Source: Opitutaceae bacterium
Lineage (GTDB): Bacteria; Verrucomicrobiota; Verrucomicrobiia; Opitutales; Opitutaceae
Direction: 5' to 3'
NCBI GenBank assembly: GCA_023269585.1
Contig: JAHFTC010000004.1
Span: 27,100-91,099, forward strand
Length of the DNA stretch: 64,000 nt
Positions 18,906 through 30,436 of the stretch are shown piece after piece. The position numbers were made by a program, and so were the translations under genes. The notes under the pieces were generated by a model. That model ran no database searches and had not been told where the DNA came from. It worked only from the letters and a program-made list of their open reading frames with translations. Positions within the stretch are counted from its first letter, which is position 1. Every line of letters starts with the position of its first letter.

Positions 18906-18949
18906 AAGACGCAAAACCGTGTCGCGATCGCGACACGGTTTTGCGTCTT
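18906..18949. repeat. perfect 44-bp palindrome
   Basis: aagacgcaaaaccgtgtcgcgatcgcgacacggttttgcgtctt is identical to its reverse complement. Confidence 0.95.
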
Positions 18950-19133
18950 CGGTGCCCGGTGATGGTGACGCCAGGCCGCAGATCAGCCGTGTCGACACCG
19001 CGGATGGTCGCTCGTCGAGGGACGAAAACCGGGCCGTCGCTCGCGTGATCCGGGCCGCTCGGCGGCGCGGGTTCCGCCTCGGTAGTCTGGTACGCGCCGC
19101 TCGTCCGCGTGTCGTTCGATGACTGAACACAGA

Positions 19134-20747
<1,614 letters not shown>

Positions 20748-20849
20748 GGCGGGAGAGTTTCGGCTTTCGGGTTGACGCAAAATGACGTCCAGCAATAGCT
20801 TAACGCACGTTTTTCACCGAAAGAATTTTCGCAACAGGAGATACGCACC

Positions 20850-21200
20850 ATGTCGAACAACCTCACCAAGCGCGAGATCGTTCTGGAAATCTATCAGAAG
20901 ACCGGCTTCCCGCAGAAGGAAGTGCAGCAGTCTGTCCAGATGGCCCTCGATATCATCCAGGACGCGCTCGCTTCGGGCCGTAATGTCGAGCTGCGCAACT
21001 TCGGCGTGCTCGAGGTCCAGGTGCGCAAGGCCCGCATCGGCCGCAATCCCAACAAGCCCGAGACGGAGGTCGTGATCCCGACCCGCGCCGTGGTGAAGTT
21101 CAAGTCGGGCAAGATTTTGAAGGCCAAGCTCAAGAAGCTCGAACTGAGCAAGGTGGACAAGCGCGGCATCGTGCCGCCGCCGTCCGCGCCGACCGTCTGA
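20850..21200 (+). CDS. HU/IHF family DNA-binding protein
   Basis: NLTKREIVLEIYQKTGFPQKEVQQSVQMALDIIQDALASGRNVELRNFGVLEVQVRKARIGRNPNKPETEVVIPTRAVVKFKSGK. Confidence 0.95.
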   Translation: MSNNLTKREIVLEIYQKTGFPQKEVQQSVQMALDIIQDALASGRNVELRNFGVLEVQVRKARIGRNPNKPETEVVIPTRAVVKFKSGKILKAKLKKLELSKVDKRGIVPPPSAPTV

Positions 21201-21225
21201 TCGTTGTCAGCCGCTCCGTTCCCAC

Positions 21226-22557
21226 ATGGCCCAGTTCCAGACCCTGCCGGGGTTTCGGGAGTTTTATCCCGAAGAAACCGCCCGGCGTAACTTCCTTTTT
21301 CGTCTTTGGCGGCAAGCCGCCATCGCCTCGAATTTTCTCGAGTACGACGGCCCCGTTTTGGAGCCGCTCGAGCTCTACAAGGCCAAGTCGGGCGAGGAGA
21401 TCGAGCAGCAGCTTTTCTGCTTCACCGACAAGGGAGGGCGCGACGTTTCGCTCCGCCCGGAGATGACTCCCACGCTCTGCCGCATGGTCGGTGAGCGCGC
21501 GGGCGCGATGCGGCGCCCGATCAAGTGGTTCAACATCGGCGAGCATTACCGCTACGAGCGCGCGCAGAAGGGCCGACTCCGCGCTTTCTTCCAGTTCAAC
21601 GCCGATCTGCTCGGCGAAGCCGGCCCCGAGGCCGAGGTTGAACTCATCGCGTTGCTGATCGCGTGCGTTTCCGCCACCGGGCTGACCGAGCGGGATTTCT
21701 TCATCCGCCTCAGCGACCGCAACCTCTGGTTCTTCTACCTGCAGGCCGTCGGCTACACCGAGGCGCAGGTGCCCGATGTGCTCGGGACGATCGATCGCCT
21801 CGAGAAGCAGGGCGATGACGCCTTCAAGTTCTTCGAGGAGAAACACGGTCCGCTCGCCGCCGAGAAACGCGCCGAGATCGTGTCGTTCACCAAGATCAAT
21901 TCGCTCGCCGCGCTCGAGGAACGCCTCGCGCCCGTGACCGCCGCCGGCGGTCCGGCGGCCGAGGCGCTGAATGCGCGCCTGACCGATTGGCGCACGTTGC
22001 TGGGCGGACTCGAGGCGATGGGCTACGGGGCGTTTATCCAAGTCGATCTCGGCGTGGTGCGCGGGCTCGCGTACTACACCGGATTCGTGTTCGAAGCCTT
22101 CGACCGCAGCGGGGAGTTCCGCGCGATCGCCGGCGGTGGACGCTACAACAATCTCGTCAAGAAGCTCGGTGGTCCCGATCTGCCCGCGGCTGGTTTCGCC
22201 ATCGGTGATGTCGTCATCAGTGAGATGCTGAAGTCGAAGAATCTGCTGCCGGAGATCGTGTCGGTGCCGGACATCTTCTGCATCATTGGCGGCCCGGCCG
22301 AGCGAAAGGCCGCGTTGGCCGACATCCGTGAACTGCGCGCCGCCGGCTTCCGGGTCGAGTACCCGCTCAAGGACACCGGTTTTGGCAAGCAGTTCAAGCA
22401 GGCCGACCAGCATAAGGCCCGCCTCGCGATCATCTACGGCGGCGACGAACTCGCCCGCGGTGCGGTGAAGATGAAGCTGCTCGCCGACGCCACCGAGCGT
22501 GAGATTCGCCGCGACCACCTGCTGCAGGCGGTGGGCGAGTTGCTCGGGAAGGCGTGA
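21226..22557 (+). CDS. hisS: histidine--tRNA ligase
   Basis: PGFREFYPEE, SLRPEMTPTLCRM, RGLAYYTGFVFEAF, GGGRYNNLVKKLGG, anticodon-binding C-terminal domain. Confidence 0.85.
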   Translation: MAQFQTLPGFREFYPEETARRNFLFRLWRQAAIASNFLEYDGPVLEPLELYKAKSGEEIEQQLFCFTDKGGRDVSLRPEMTPTLCRMVGERAGAMRRPIKWFNIGEHYRYERAQKGRLRAFFQFNADLLGEAGPEAEVELIALLIACVSATGLTERDFFIRLSDRNLWFFYLQAVGYTEAQVPDVLGTIDRLEKQGDDAFKFFEEKHGPLAAEKRAEIVSFTKINSLAALEERLAPVTAAGGPAAEALNARLTDWRTLLGGLEAMGYGAFIQVDLGVVRGLAYYTGFVFEAFDRSGEFRAIAGGGRYNNLVKKLGGPDLPAAGFAIGDVVISEMLKSKNLLPEIVSVPDIFCIIGGPAERKAALADIRELRAAGFRVEYPLKDTGFGKQFKQADQHKARLAIIYGGDELARGAVKMKLLADATEREIRRDHLLQAVGELLGKA

Positions 22558-22594
22558 GCACCCCGCGGTAGTCGCTGCATAGGCCCTTCGATCC

Positions 22595-23419
22595 GTGGAC
22601 GCCGCTGCACCCATCACGCCGAAGAAGCCCAGTATGTTTCGGTCGGTGGCGCGCATCGCGCTTGTTCTCGCGGTGCTCTACGCGCTCGTCTGCTGGTGGG
22701 CGCGGTGGATTTCGACCTCGATGCTCTTTCCGGCGCCGCTGCCGACCTACGGCGAAAAGCTGCCCGGGTTGGTGATGCTCCCGGGGCCGGAGGGGCGGAA
22801 ATTCGCCGCGGTCTATCGCGCGAATCCACAGGCCAAACACCTGGTCCTCTATTTTCACGGCAATGGCGAGGACCTGGGCTCGGCGACCGAGCAGATCGAG
22901 GAGCGGGTGCGGCACGGTTTCGCTGTCCTCGCGGTGGATTATCCCGGGTATGGCCTGACCGGCGGCAAGCCGAGCGAAGCGGGCTTCTACGCCAGCGCCG
23001 ACGCCGCCTATCGCCACGCGACCGAGGTGCTCGGTTGGCCGAAGGAGCGCATCATCGTGAACGGCTTTTCCCTCGGCGGCGCCGGAGCGCTGTGGCTCGC
23101 GTCGCGCGAGAAGGTGGGCGGGCTGGTTTTGCAGAATGCGTTCATGAGCGCCTATCGCGTGATGACCGGAGCGCCGGTTGTGCTGGGCGATCGGATGCCG
23201 AATCTACGCCGAATGCGGGCGGTGCGTTGCCCCGTGCTGGTGATCCACGGTTGCGAGGACGGGGTGATTGCGTGGGAGCACGGCCGCCGGCTGTTCGAGG
23301 CGGCACCTGAGCCGAAGCGCTCGTTCTGGGTGTCGAACGGCAACCACAACAACCTCCCGGAGGTCGCGGGAGAACGTTACTGGCGCGAGCTGGCTGATTT
23401 CGCCGCGACGCTGCCCTGA
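22595..23419 (+). CDS. alpha/beta hydrolase
   Basis: LYFHGNGEDLG, VNGFSLGGAGALWLA (GxSxG), Asp/His near C-terminus. Confidence 0.85.
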   Translation: MDAAAPITPKKPSMFRSVARIALVLAVLYALVCWWARWISTSMLFPAPLPTYGEKLPGLVMLPGPEGRKFAAVYRANPQAKHLVLYFHGNGEDLGSATEQIEERVRHGFAVLAVDYPGYGLTGGKPSEAGFYASADAAYRHATEVLGWPKERIIVNGFSLGGAGALWLASREKVGGLVLQNAFMSAYRVMTGAPVVLGDRMPNLRRMRAVRCPVLVIHGCEDGVIAWEHGRRLFEAAPEPKRSFWVSNGNHNNLPEVAGERYWRELADFAATLP

Positions 23420-23557
23420 GGGCGGCGTCGAGCTGATCCGCGGCGCGACCGCCGTTCGTCCATTGCCCTCGCCGGTCGTCACGGTGGGCGTCCATCGGCC
23501 CGTGGACCTTTGACACTCTGCCAGCGAACGGGCATGCACGACCCAACACACCGCGCC

Positions 23558-24955
23558 ATGTCGCCGACCGATCCTTCCCTCCGTCCCTCGTCACCCCCGA
23601 AGAAGAGCCGCAAGAAGCTCTATTGGATCATCGGAGGCGCCGTATTGTTCGTGTTGTTGTGCGTCGCCGCCGCGATCAAGGGGCGCGGCGAGCAGGCCGT
23701 CATGGTCACGACCGAAAAGGCCGTCGCCAAGACGCTCACGCAGCTGGTTTCCGCGACCGGCCGCGTGCAACCCGAGATCGAGGTGAAGATCTCCGGCGAG
23801 GTCGCCGGCGAGATCACCGACCTGCCGATCGTCGAGGGCCAGTTGGTGAAGCAGGGCGACCTGCTGGTGCGTATCAAGCCGGACTACTACAAGGCGCAGG
23901 TCGAGCAGGACCACGCCATGGTCGCCGCCGCCAAGGCCGCGGTGCTCCAGAGCGAGGCGCAGGCGGAGAAGGCCGGACTCGACTTCACCCAGGTCGACAC
24001 GCTGCGCCAGCGTGGCCTCATGTCGGACACTGAATTCAACGCCAGCCGTTCGGCGTTGCGGGTGGCGACGGCCAACGTCGAGAGCGCGCGGGCCAATCTC
24101 ATGCGGGCCGAGAGCGCGCTGCGCCAGGCCGAGGACTACCTGGCGAAGACCACCATCGTCGCCCCGCGCGACGGCACGATCAGCGTGCTCAACAGCAAGC
24201 TCGGCGAGCGCGTCGTCGCCACGGGACAGTTCACCGGCACGGAGATCCTCCGCGTGGCCGACCTCGAGAAGATGGAGGTGCGCGTGAATGTGAACGAGAA
24301 CGACGTGGTCAACGTGAAGATCGGCGACAAGGCCCGCGTGCGCGTCGACGCCTTCCAGGGCCGTGAATTCCTCGGCACCGTCCGCGAGATCGCCAACACC
24401 GCGCGCACCGCCGGCGCCGCGACGCAGGACGAGGTGACGAATTTCGAGGTGCGCATCAGCGTGCGTGAACCCGGGGTGCAACTGCGGCCCGGCATGAGCG
24501 CCACCGCCGACATCATGACCAAGACGGTGGAGAACGCCGTGGCCGTGCCGATCCAGAGTGTGACGACGCGCGTGAAGGAATCCAACCAGACGCAGGAGCA
24601 GCTCCAGGCCGAGCGCGAGAAGGAGAAGGCCGAACGTCAGGGCGAGGGCGCGGCGATCGCCGTGAGCGACGCCCAACGGCGCGAGCAGGAACGGCTCGAT
24701 CGCGAGCGGCTGCAGCGGGTGGTGTTCGTGCTCGAGGGCACGAAGGTCCGCCAGCAGACGGTGGATACCGGGATCCTTGACCACACCCACATCCAGATCG
24801 TCACCGGCCTGAAGGAAGGCGACGAGGTCGTGTCCGGCAGCTACGGCGCGATCACCCGCGAGCTGAAGGACGGGTCGAAGATCAAGATCCAGCCGCCGGC
24901 CAAGAAGACAGGGGCGGCGGACGCTGCGAAGACCGCGACCACGGAGAAGAAATGA
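23558..24955 (+). CDS. MacA/HlyD-like efflux periplasmic adaptor
   Basis: N-terminal [25 protein letters not shown] biotinyl-lipoyl-like domain, coiled coil, beta-barrel; operon with ABC genes. Confidence 0.88.
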   Translation: MSPTDPSLRPSSPPKKSRKKLYWIIGGAVLFVLLCVAAAIKGRGEQAVMVTTEKAVAKTLTQLVSATGRVQPEIEVKISGEVAGEITDLPIVEGQLVKQGDLLVRIKPDYYKAQVEQDHAMVAAAKAAVLQSEAQAEKAGLDFTQVDTLRQRGLMSDTEFNASRSALRVATANVESARANLMRAESALRQAEDYLAKTTIVAPRDGTISVLNSKLGERVVATGQFTGTEILRVADLEKMEVRVNVNENDVVNVKIGDKARVRVDAFQGREFLGTVREIANTARTAGAATQDEVTNFEVRISVREPGVQLRPGMSATADIMTKTVENAVAVPIQSVTTRVKESNQTQEQLQAEREKEKAERQGEGAAIAVSDAQRREQERLDRERLQRVVFVLEGTKVRQQTVDTGILDHTHIQIVTGLKEGDEVVSGSYGAITRELKDGSKIKIQPPAKKTGAADAAKTATTEKK

Positions 24956-25692
24956 GCACGCCCGCTCCCGCTCCCACCAGCGACCGCACGGTGCGACCGC
25001 CGGGGAACCTGGTGATCGACATCCGAGGCATCACCAAGCTCTACCGGATGGGCGACTCCACGATCCATGCGCTGCGCGGCGTGAACCTCCAGATCCGCCG
25101 CAACGAGTACATCGCCATCATGGGCCCGTCCGGCAGCGGCAAATCCACGATGATGAATGTTGTCGGCTGTCTCGATACGCCGACCGCGGGCGACTACTTT
25201 TTCGGCGGGCACAACGTGGCGCACATGGACGACGACGAGCTGGCCGACATCCGCAACCGCGAGATCGGCTTCGTCTTCCAGACCTTCAACCTGCTCCCGC
25301 GCAGCGATGCGTTGCGCAACGTCGAGCTGCCGTTGATCTACGCCGGCGTGCCGGCCGGCGAGCGCCGGGAGCGCGCCGCCGAGGTGCTGCGCAATGTGGG
25401 CCTGGGCGACCGGATGCACCACAAGCCCAACGAGCTTTCGGGAGGCCAGCGCCAACGCGTGGCGATCGCGCGCGCGCTCGTGAACAATCCCTCAATCATC
25501 CTGGCCGACGAACCGACCGGTAACCTCGATTCCCGCACGGGCGACGAGATCATGCAGCTCCTCGAAATTCTCTACGCCCGTGGCAACACGATCATCCTCG
25601 TCACCCACGAGGAGGACATCGCCCGCCACGCCCGCCGCATCGTGCGCCTGCGCGACGGCGTGGTGGAAAGCGACCGGGCGGCGGCGGGCTGA
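24952..25692 (+). CDS. MacB/LolD-type ABC transporter ATP-binding protein
   Basis: [18 protein letters not shown] Walker [16 protein letters not shown] signature, [12 protein letters not shown]. Confidence 0.95.
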   Translation: MSTPAPAPTSDRTVRPPGNLVIDIRGITKLYRMGDSTIHALRGVNLQIRRNEYIAIMGPSGSGKSTMMNVVGCLDTPTAGDYFFGGHNVAHMDDDELADIRNREIGFVFQTFNLLPRSDALRNVELPLIYAGVPAGERRERAAEVLRNVGLGDRMHHKPNELSGGQRQRVAIARALVNNPSIILADEPTGNLDSRTGDEIMQLLEILYARGNTIILVTHEEDIARHARRIVRLRDGVVESDRAAAG

Positions 25693-25724
25693 TTTCCAAT
25701 TTTGGATTGCCGATTTGCGACTGG
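25691..25724 (+). repeat. left terminal inverted repeat (heptamer array)
   Basis: gatttcc aattttg gattgcc gatttgc gactgg. Confidence 0.9.
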
Positions 25725-25735
25725 AGGCAACCGCC

Positions 25736-26113
25736 ATGAACGAGACCGAATTCAAAGCCAGGACGAAGGAGTTCGCGTTGCGAGTGCTCAAACTTGTCGA
25801 CGCTTTGCCGCGTAAGCGTAGTGCGGATGTGATCGGCGGCCAACTCGGGCGCGCCGGTACCTCGGTCGGGGCGAACTATCGCGCGGCGTGTCGAGCGCGT
25901 TCCAAGGCCGAGTTCGCGGCGAAACTGGGCATCGCCGAGGAAGAGGCCGATGAATCGGCGTGGTGGCTCGAGCTGATCGGCGACCACGGGCTTCTGTCCA
26001 CCGAGCGGATCACCGATCTCCACGACGAGGCGGTCGAGATCACCAGGATGTTGGCATCGTCGCGTATCACCGTCCGCGCCAATCTTGCGGCCGAAAAGCA
26101 GTCGCTCCGCTGA
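25736..26113 (+). CDS. four helix bundle protein (23S rRNA IVS/S23-like family)
   Basis: MNETEFKARTKEFALRVLKLVDALPRKRSADVIGGQLGRAGTSVGANYRAACRARSKAEFAAKLGIAEEEADESAWWLELI...: the Q[LI]xRAGTSVGANYREA...FxxKLxIAxxEAxExxYWLEL signature of this family. Confidence 0.9.
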   Translation: MNETEFKARTKEFALRVLKLVDALPRKRSADVIGGQLGRAGTSVGANYRAACRARSKAEFAAKLGIAEEEADESAWWLELIGDHGLLSTERITDLHDEAVEITRMLASSRITVRANLAAEKQSLR

Positions 26114-26122
26114 GCGCCTGCG

Positions 26123-26156
26123 CCAATCGCAAATCGGCAATCCAAAATCGCAAATC
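26123..26156 (-). repeat. right terminal inverted repeat (heptamer array)
   Basis: On the minus strand: gatttgc gattttg gattgcc gatttgc gattgg. Confidence 0.9.
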
Positions 26157-27407
26157 GTGTCCCGTCTTCTTTTCGAGTTCACCGAGGCCATCCGGATCGC
26201 GGCGCAGCAGATCCGGGCGAACCGCATGCGCTCGTTCCTCACGGCGCTGGGCGTGATCATCGGCATCGTCGCGATCACCCTCATGGGTAGCGCGATCGGC
26301 GGCATCGACCGCGGCGTCAACGACAGCCTGGCGGTCGTGGGCGACGACATCCTCTACGTCACCAAATGGCCGTGGCGCGACATCGAGGACTGGTGGAATT
26401 TCCACAACCGCCCGAAGATCCGCACCGAGTACGCCGACCAGATCAACGCCTACGTCGCCGCGCACCCGGAAGTGCCGATCAAGCTCGCCGTGCCGGCCGA
26501 CGAGATGTTCACCAACGTCTATCGGGCCGACTACGCGGTGAACGCCGTCTACACGCTGGGCACCACCGCCGAGTTCCCGCGCATCGGCCGCGGCGACATG
26601 CTCGAGGGGCGTTTCTTCAACGAGACCGAGTCGCGCAGCGGGCGCAACGTGGTCGTGATCGGCTTCGACATCGCCGACGCGCTCTTCCCCGGCACGAGCC
26701 CGGTGGGCCAGACGGTGCGCCTCCGCGACCAGCAGTTCACGGTTGTCGGCGTGGCGGCGAAGCAGGGGACGTTCCTCGGGATGTTCAGCTGGGACACGAT
26801 GGTGATCATCCCGCTGCCGGCCTTCCGGAAGATGTTCATGCGCGCCACCGAGGGCGCGCAGATCCGCGTGCAGATCGACCGCACCCGCGCCGACGAGGCG
26901 CGGCTGGAACTGCGCGGGATCATGCGGCGGGTGCGCGGGGTGTCACCGGAGATGCCCGACAATTTCGAGATCAACACCCAGGACAGCATCAAGAAGCAGC
27001 TCGATCCGATCCGCAACGGCTTGGCGCTGGCCGGCTTCGTCATCACCGGGCTGGCGCTCTTTGTCGGCGCGATCGGCATCATGAACATCACCTACGTGAG
27101 CGTGAAGGAGCGCACGCGGGAGATCGGCACGCGCAAGGCGCTCGGGGCGCGGCGGCGCACGATCCTGCTGCAGTTCCTGATCGAAGCCGTGTCGATCAGC
27201 AGTGTGGGCGGCGCCATCGGGATCGCGTTGGCCGGCAGCCTCGCCGCGACCGTGGCGGCGCTGGCGCCCTCGCTGCCGGTTGTTTTCCCGCTGGGGTTGG
27301 TGCTCTTCGCGTTCGGCACCTCGACGTTGGTGGGCATCGTCGCCGGATTCTTCCCGGCGTTCATGGCCAGCCGTCTCGATCCGGTGGAGGCGCTGCGCTA
27401 TGAGTGA
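26157..27407 (+). CDS. MacB/FtsX-type ABC transporter permease (GTG start proposed)
   Basis: LLFEFTEAIRIAAQQIRANRMRSFLTALGVIIGIVAI...; REIGTRKALGARRRTILLQFLIEA. Upstream ORF sequence QSQIGNPKSQI is translated repeat. Confidence 0.9.
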   Translation: MSRLLFEFTEAIRIAAQQIRANRMRSFLTALGVIIGIVAITLMGSAIGGIDRGVNDSLAVVGDDILYVTKWPWRDIEDWWNFHNRPKIRTEYADQINAYVAAHPEVPIKLAVPADEMFTNVYRADYAVNAVYTLGTTAEFPRIGRGDMLEGRFFNETESRSGRNVVVIGFDIADALFPGTSPVGQTVRLRDQQFTVVGVAAKQGTFLGMFSWDTMVIIPLPAFRKMFMRATEGAQIRVQIDRTRADEARLELRGIMRRVRGVSPEMPDNFEINTQDSIKKQLDPIRNGLALAGFVITGLALFVGAIGIMNITYVSVKERTREIGTRKALGARRRTILLQFLIEAVSISSVGGAIGIALAGSLAATVAALAPSLPVVFPLGLVLFAFGTSTLVGIVAGFFPAFMASRLDPVEALRYE

Positions 27408-28659
27408 GTCCCGCAAACGACAGCTCGGTCTGCCCCTGACGGAGATCCTCCGCATGGCCTGGACGTCGGTGTGCGCGCACAAGCTGCGCTCGGCGCTCAC
27501 GATGCTCGGCATCGCCATCGGCGTGTTCACGGTGATCGGGGCGATGACGATCATCACCGCGCTCCAGCGCTCGATCGAGGAGCAGCTCAACGTGCTCGGC
27601 TCGACCAGCTTCCAGGTGAGCAAGTACCCGGCGATCCACAGCCACGGGCCGGGCAATCCGTACGCGAACCGGCGCGACATCAACATCGCGCAGGCGCAAC
27701 GGGCGAAGGAGTTGCTGGCCGACACCGGCGCCACGATCAGCCTCCAGGTGAGCGCCTGGGGGAAACAGGTGTTCTTCGAGGACAAGAAGACCAACCCCAA
27801 CAACCGCCTGATCGGGACCGACGAGGCGTTCATCACCGGTCGGTCCTACAATGTCGCCCTCGGCCGCAACGTCACGCGCGAGGACGTCGAGTTCGGGCGG
27901 GCGGTCTGCGTCATCGGATCCGATACGCGCGAGCGGGTGATCCCGGTGGGCGATCCGCTCGGCGCGGTCATCCGCCTCGACGGCCAGGGCTACCGCGTCG
28001 TGGGCGTGCTGGAGCGCAAGGGCGAGCTCTTCGGCCAGAGCCAGGACAACCTCGTGGTGATTCCGATCACCCGGTTTCTGCAGGTGTACGGCCGCGAACG
28101 CCGCTCGATCGGCGTCAACGTCCAGGCGCGGACGCAGGCCGAGATGAACGAGACGATGGATCGCACCTACGGGGCGATGCGCGTGGTGCGCGGGTTGCAG
28201 CCCGAGGACCCGAACGATTTCGAGATCTTCTCCAACGACACGCTTGTGCAGGCCTTCGACAAGATCGCGAACGTCGTCGGCGCCGGGGCGTTCGTCATCA
28301 GCTTCATCGCGTTGGTGGCCGCGGGCGTGGGCATCATGAACATCATGCTCGTGAGCGTGACGGAGCGCACCAAGGAGATCGGCATCCGCAAGTCGCTCGG
28401 CGCGCAGCGACGGGCGATCCTGCGGCAGTTCCTGATCGAGGCGGTGGTCATCGCGCAATGCGGCGGGCTGATCGGCATCGTGTTCGGCGTGGGGGGCGGA
28501 AACCTCGCCGCGAAGGCGATGGAGGCGGACGCGGTTTTCCCGGTCATGTGGACGTTGATCGGCTTCGGATTCTGTTCCGCCATCGGCATCATCTTTGGCT
28601 TCTATCCCGCGTGGAAAGCCGCGCGCCTCGACCCGATCGAAGCGCTGCGGTTCGAGTGA
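27400..28659 (+). CDS. MacB/FtsX-type ABC transporter permease (second)
   Basis: AWTSVCAHKLRSALTMLGIAIGVFTVIG; KEIGIRKSLGAQRRAILRQFLIEA; overlaps the preceding stop (ATGAGTGA). Confidence 0.92.
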   Translation: MSESRKRQLGLPLTEILRMAWTSVCAHKLRSALTMLGIAIGVFTVIGAMTIITALQRSIEEQLNVLGSTSFQVSKYPAIHSHGPGNPYANRRDINIAQAQRAKELLADTGATISLQVSAWGKQVFFEDKKTNPNNRLIGTDEAFITGRSYNVALGRNVTREDVEFGRAVCVIGSDTRERVIPVGDPLGAVIRLDGQGYRVVGVLERKGELFGQSQDNLVVIPITRFLQVYGRERRSIGVNVQARTQAEMNETMDRTYGAMRVVRGLQPEDPNDFEIFSNDTLVQAFDKIANVVGAGAFVISFIALVAAGVGIMNIMLVSVTERTKEIGIRKSLGAQRRAILRQFLIEAVVIAQCGGLIGIVFGVGGGNLAAKAMEADAVFPVMWTLIGFGFCSAIGIIFGFYPAWKAARLDPIEALRFE

Positions 28660-28786
28660 GCGGCGACGGCACGCTCACGCAAAGGGTCGGGCCGGGGGAG
28701 GGGAATGGTCCCGGCAGTCGAGCGCGTTTTCGGCGGCGGAAAAGTTCCTTGCCGGACTGCGCGGCCGGGCGTGCACTGCTCGCCGC

Positions 28787-29881
28787 ATGTTGGCCCTCAA
28801 ACGCACCCCGCTCTTCGCCTTCAATCAGCTGCACGGCGCCCGCTTCGTCGACTTCGGCGGCTGGGAGATGCCGGTGCAGTACCGGAGCATCCTCGAGGAG
28901 CATCGCGTGGTGCGCCAGCGGGCCGGGCTCTTCGACGTGAGCCATATGGGCGAGGTCGAGGTCACCGGGCCCGAGGCGGTGCGTTTTCTCGACCATCTCG
29001 TGACCAACGATGTCTCGAAGCTTTTCCCTGGCCGCGTGCTCTATTCGACGATGTGCCAGCCCGACGGCGGCGTGGTCGACGACCTCATCATCTATTGCCG
29101 CGGCGCGCAGGATTTTCTCGTCTGTGTCAACGCCTCCAACACCGACAAGGACGTCGCCTGGATCCTGCAGCACGCCGCCGGTTTCAACTGCACGGTGCGC
29201 AACCTTTCGGACGATTTCGCCCTGCTCGCCCTGCAGGGTCCCGCCTCGGTCGCGATCCTGCAGCCGCTGACCTCCACCGATCTCGGCGCGCTGAAGTACT
29301 ACCATTGCGCGTCGGGGCAAGTTGCGGGCGCCGAGTGCCTGATCGCACGCACCGGCTACACCGGGGAGAACGGCTACGAGCTGTTCTGCCGGCCGGGCGA
29401 CGCCGAAAAACTCGCCGTGACCCTCCTTGCCGCCGGCCAGCCGCACGGGCTCGAACTCGCCGGCCTCGGCGCGCGCGACAGTCTCCGCCTCGAAGCGGGA
29501 TATCCGCTCTACGGGCACGAGATCTCGGACAAGATTTCGCCGCTCCAGGCCGGTCTCGGCTGGGTGGTGAAACTCGACAAGGCGTGCGATTTCATCGGCC
29601 GCGACGCCCTGCGCGCGCAGAAGGCCGCGGGGCTGCCGAGCCGGATCGTGTTCTTCAAGACGGGCGATCGCCGGATCATCCGCGCCGGCACACCGGTGGT
29701 CGACGCCTCCGGCCCGGTGGGCGAGGTGATGTCGGGCACGCTCTCGCCGCTGTTGAACGAGGCGATCGGTTCCGCGCTCGTGAAGAGCGGCGCCGGCGAG
29801 CTCTCCGTTGACGTGCGAGGCACCGCCATCAAGCTCACGCCGGTCAAACCGCCGTTCGTCCCGCTCCCGGCGAAAAACTGA
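28787..29881 (+). CDS. gcvT: aminomethyltransferase (glycine cleavage T protein)
   Basis: [54 protein letters not shown]. Confidence 0.95.
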   Translation: MLALKRTPLFAFNQLHGARFVDFGGWEMPVQYRSILEEHRVVRQRAGLFDVSHMGEVEVTGPEAVRFLDHLVTNDVSKLFPGRVLYSTMCQPDGGVVDDLIIYCRGAQDFLVCVNASNTDKDVAWILQHAAGFNCTVRNLSDDFALLALQGPASVAILQPLTSTDLGALKYYHCASGQVAGAECLIARTGYTGENGYELFCRPGDAEKLAVTLLAAGQPHGLELAGLGARDSLRLEAGYPLYGHEISDKISPLQAGLGWVVKLDKACDFIGRDALRAQKAAGLPSRIVFFKTGDRRIIRAGTPVVDASGPVGEVMSGTLSPLLNEAIGSALVKSGAGELSVDVRGTAIKLTPVKPPFVPLPAKN

Positions 29882-29893
29882 ACTTTCCCTCCC

Positions 29894-30274
29894 ATGTCCG
29901 TTCCCACCGACTGCCACTACGCGAAATCCCACGAATGGGCGAAGCGCCTGCCCGACGGCACGGTGCTCATCGGCATCACCGCCTACGCCCAGAACAGCCT
30001 CGGCGACATCACCTTCGTGCAGCTGCCGAAGGTGGGCGCCGCGCTCCAGACCGGGGAGAGCTTCGGAGTCGTGGAGAGTGTGAAGGCGGCGTCCGATCTC
30101 TACGCCCCGATCGCGGGCACGGTGCTGGCGGTCAACGAGGTGCTCAACGCCGCGCCGGAGACGGTGAACAAGGATCCGCACGGCGAGGGTTGGATGCTCA
30201 AGCTGCAGCCGGCCAACGCCGCCGATCTCGGCGGTCTCCTTGCGCCGGCCGACTACGCGCAGCTGATCGGCTAA
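29894..30274 (+). CDS. gcvH: glycine cleavage system H protein
   Basis: YAKSHEWAKRLPDG...GVVESVKAASDLYAPIAGTVLAVNE (lipoyl-lysine motif). Confidence 0.95.
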   Translation: MSVPTDCHYAKSHEWAKRLPDGTVLIGITAYAQNSLGDITFVQLPKVGAALQTGESFGVVESVKAASDLYAPIAGTVLAVNEVLNAAPETVNKDPHGEGWMLKLQPANAADLGGLLAPADYAQLIG

Positions 30275-30436
30275 GGTTTCTCCGCGCCCTGGCGGACCCG
30301 CCCCGGTGCCCGGCGCAACGGTGTCTGGTGGGTGTGCCAGTTCCTCTGACTTTGTTTGGTCCGGAGGAATCGTACCCATTGTTGTAGGACTTTGTTTGAC
30401 AGGGGCGATGGTGGGGCGCTGCGATGGGGATCGAGC

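Larger units (their letters stand above)
25691..26156 (+). mobile_element. putative 466-bp element: four-helix-bundle gene between 34-bp terminal inverted repeats
   Basis: Left arm gatttccaattttggattgccgatttgcgactgg; reverse complement of right arm gatttgcgattttggattgccgatttgcgattgg; 31/34 match. It separates an ABC ATPase gene from its permease gene. Confidence 0.65.

Noticed and set aside
20772-20801. Sigma-70 promoter upstream of the HU gene (ttgacg...tagctt)
   Set aside because: Weak -10 and 18-nt spacing; not distinguishable from chance here.
25736-26113. Diversity-generating retroelement (Avd-like accessory protein)
   Set aside because: No reverse transcriptase, template repeat or variable repeat anywhere in the window; the similarity is only to the four-helix-bundle superfamily.
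25736-26113. True 23S rRNA intervening sequence
   Set aside because: No rRNA genes in the window; flanking genes are ABC transporter genes.
25684-26163. Target-site duplication flanking the four-helix-bundle element
   Set aside because: Flanks (gcgggct / gtgtccc) share no direct repeat; insertion boundaries remain unresolved, so no TSD is claimed.
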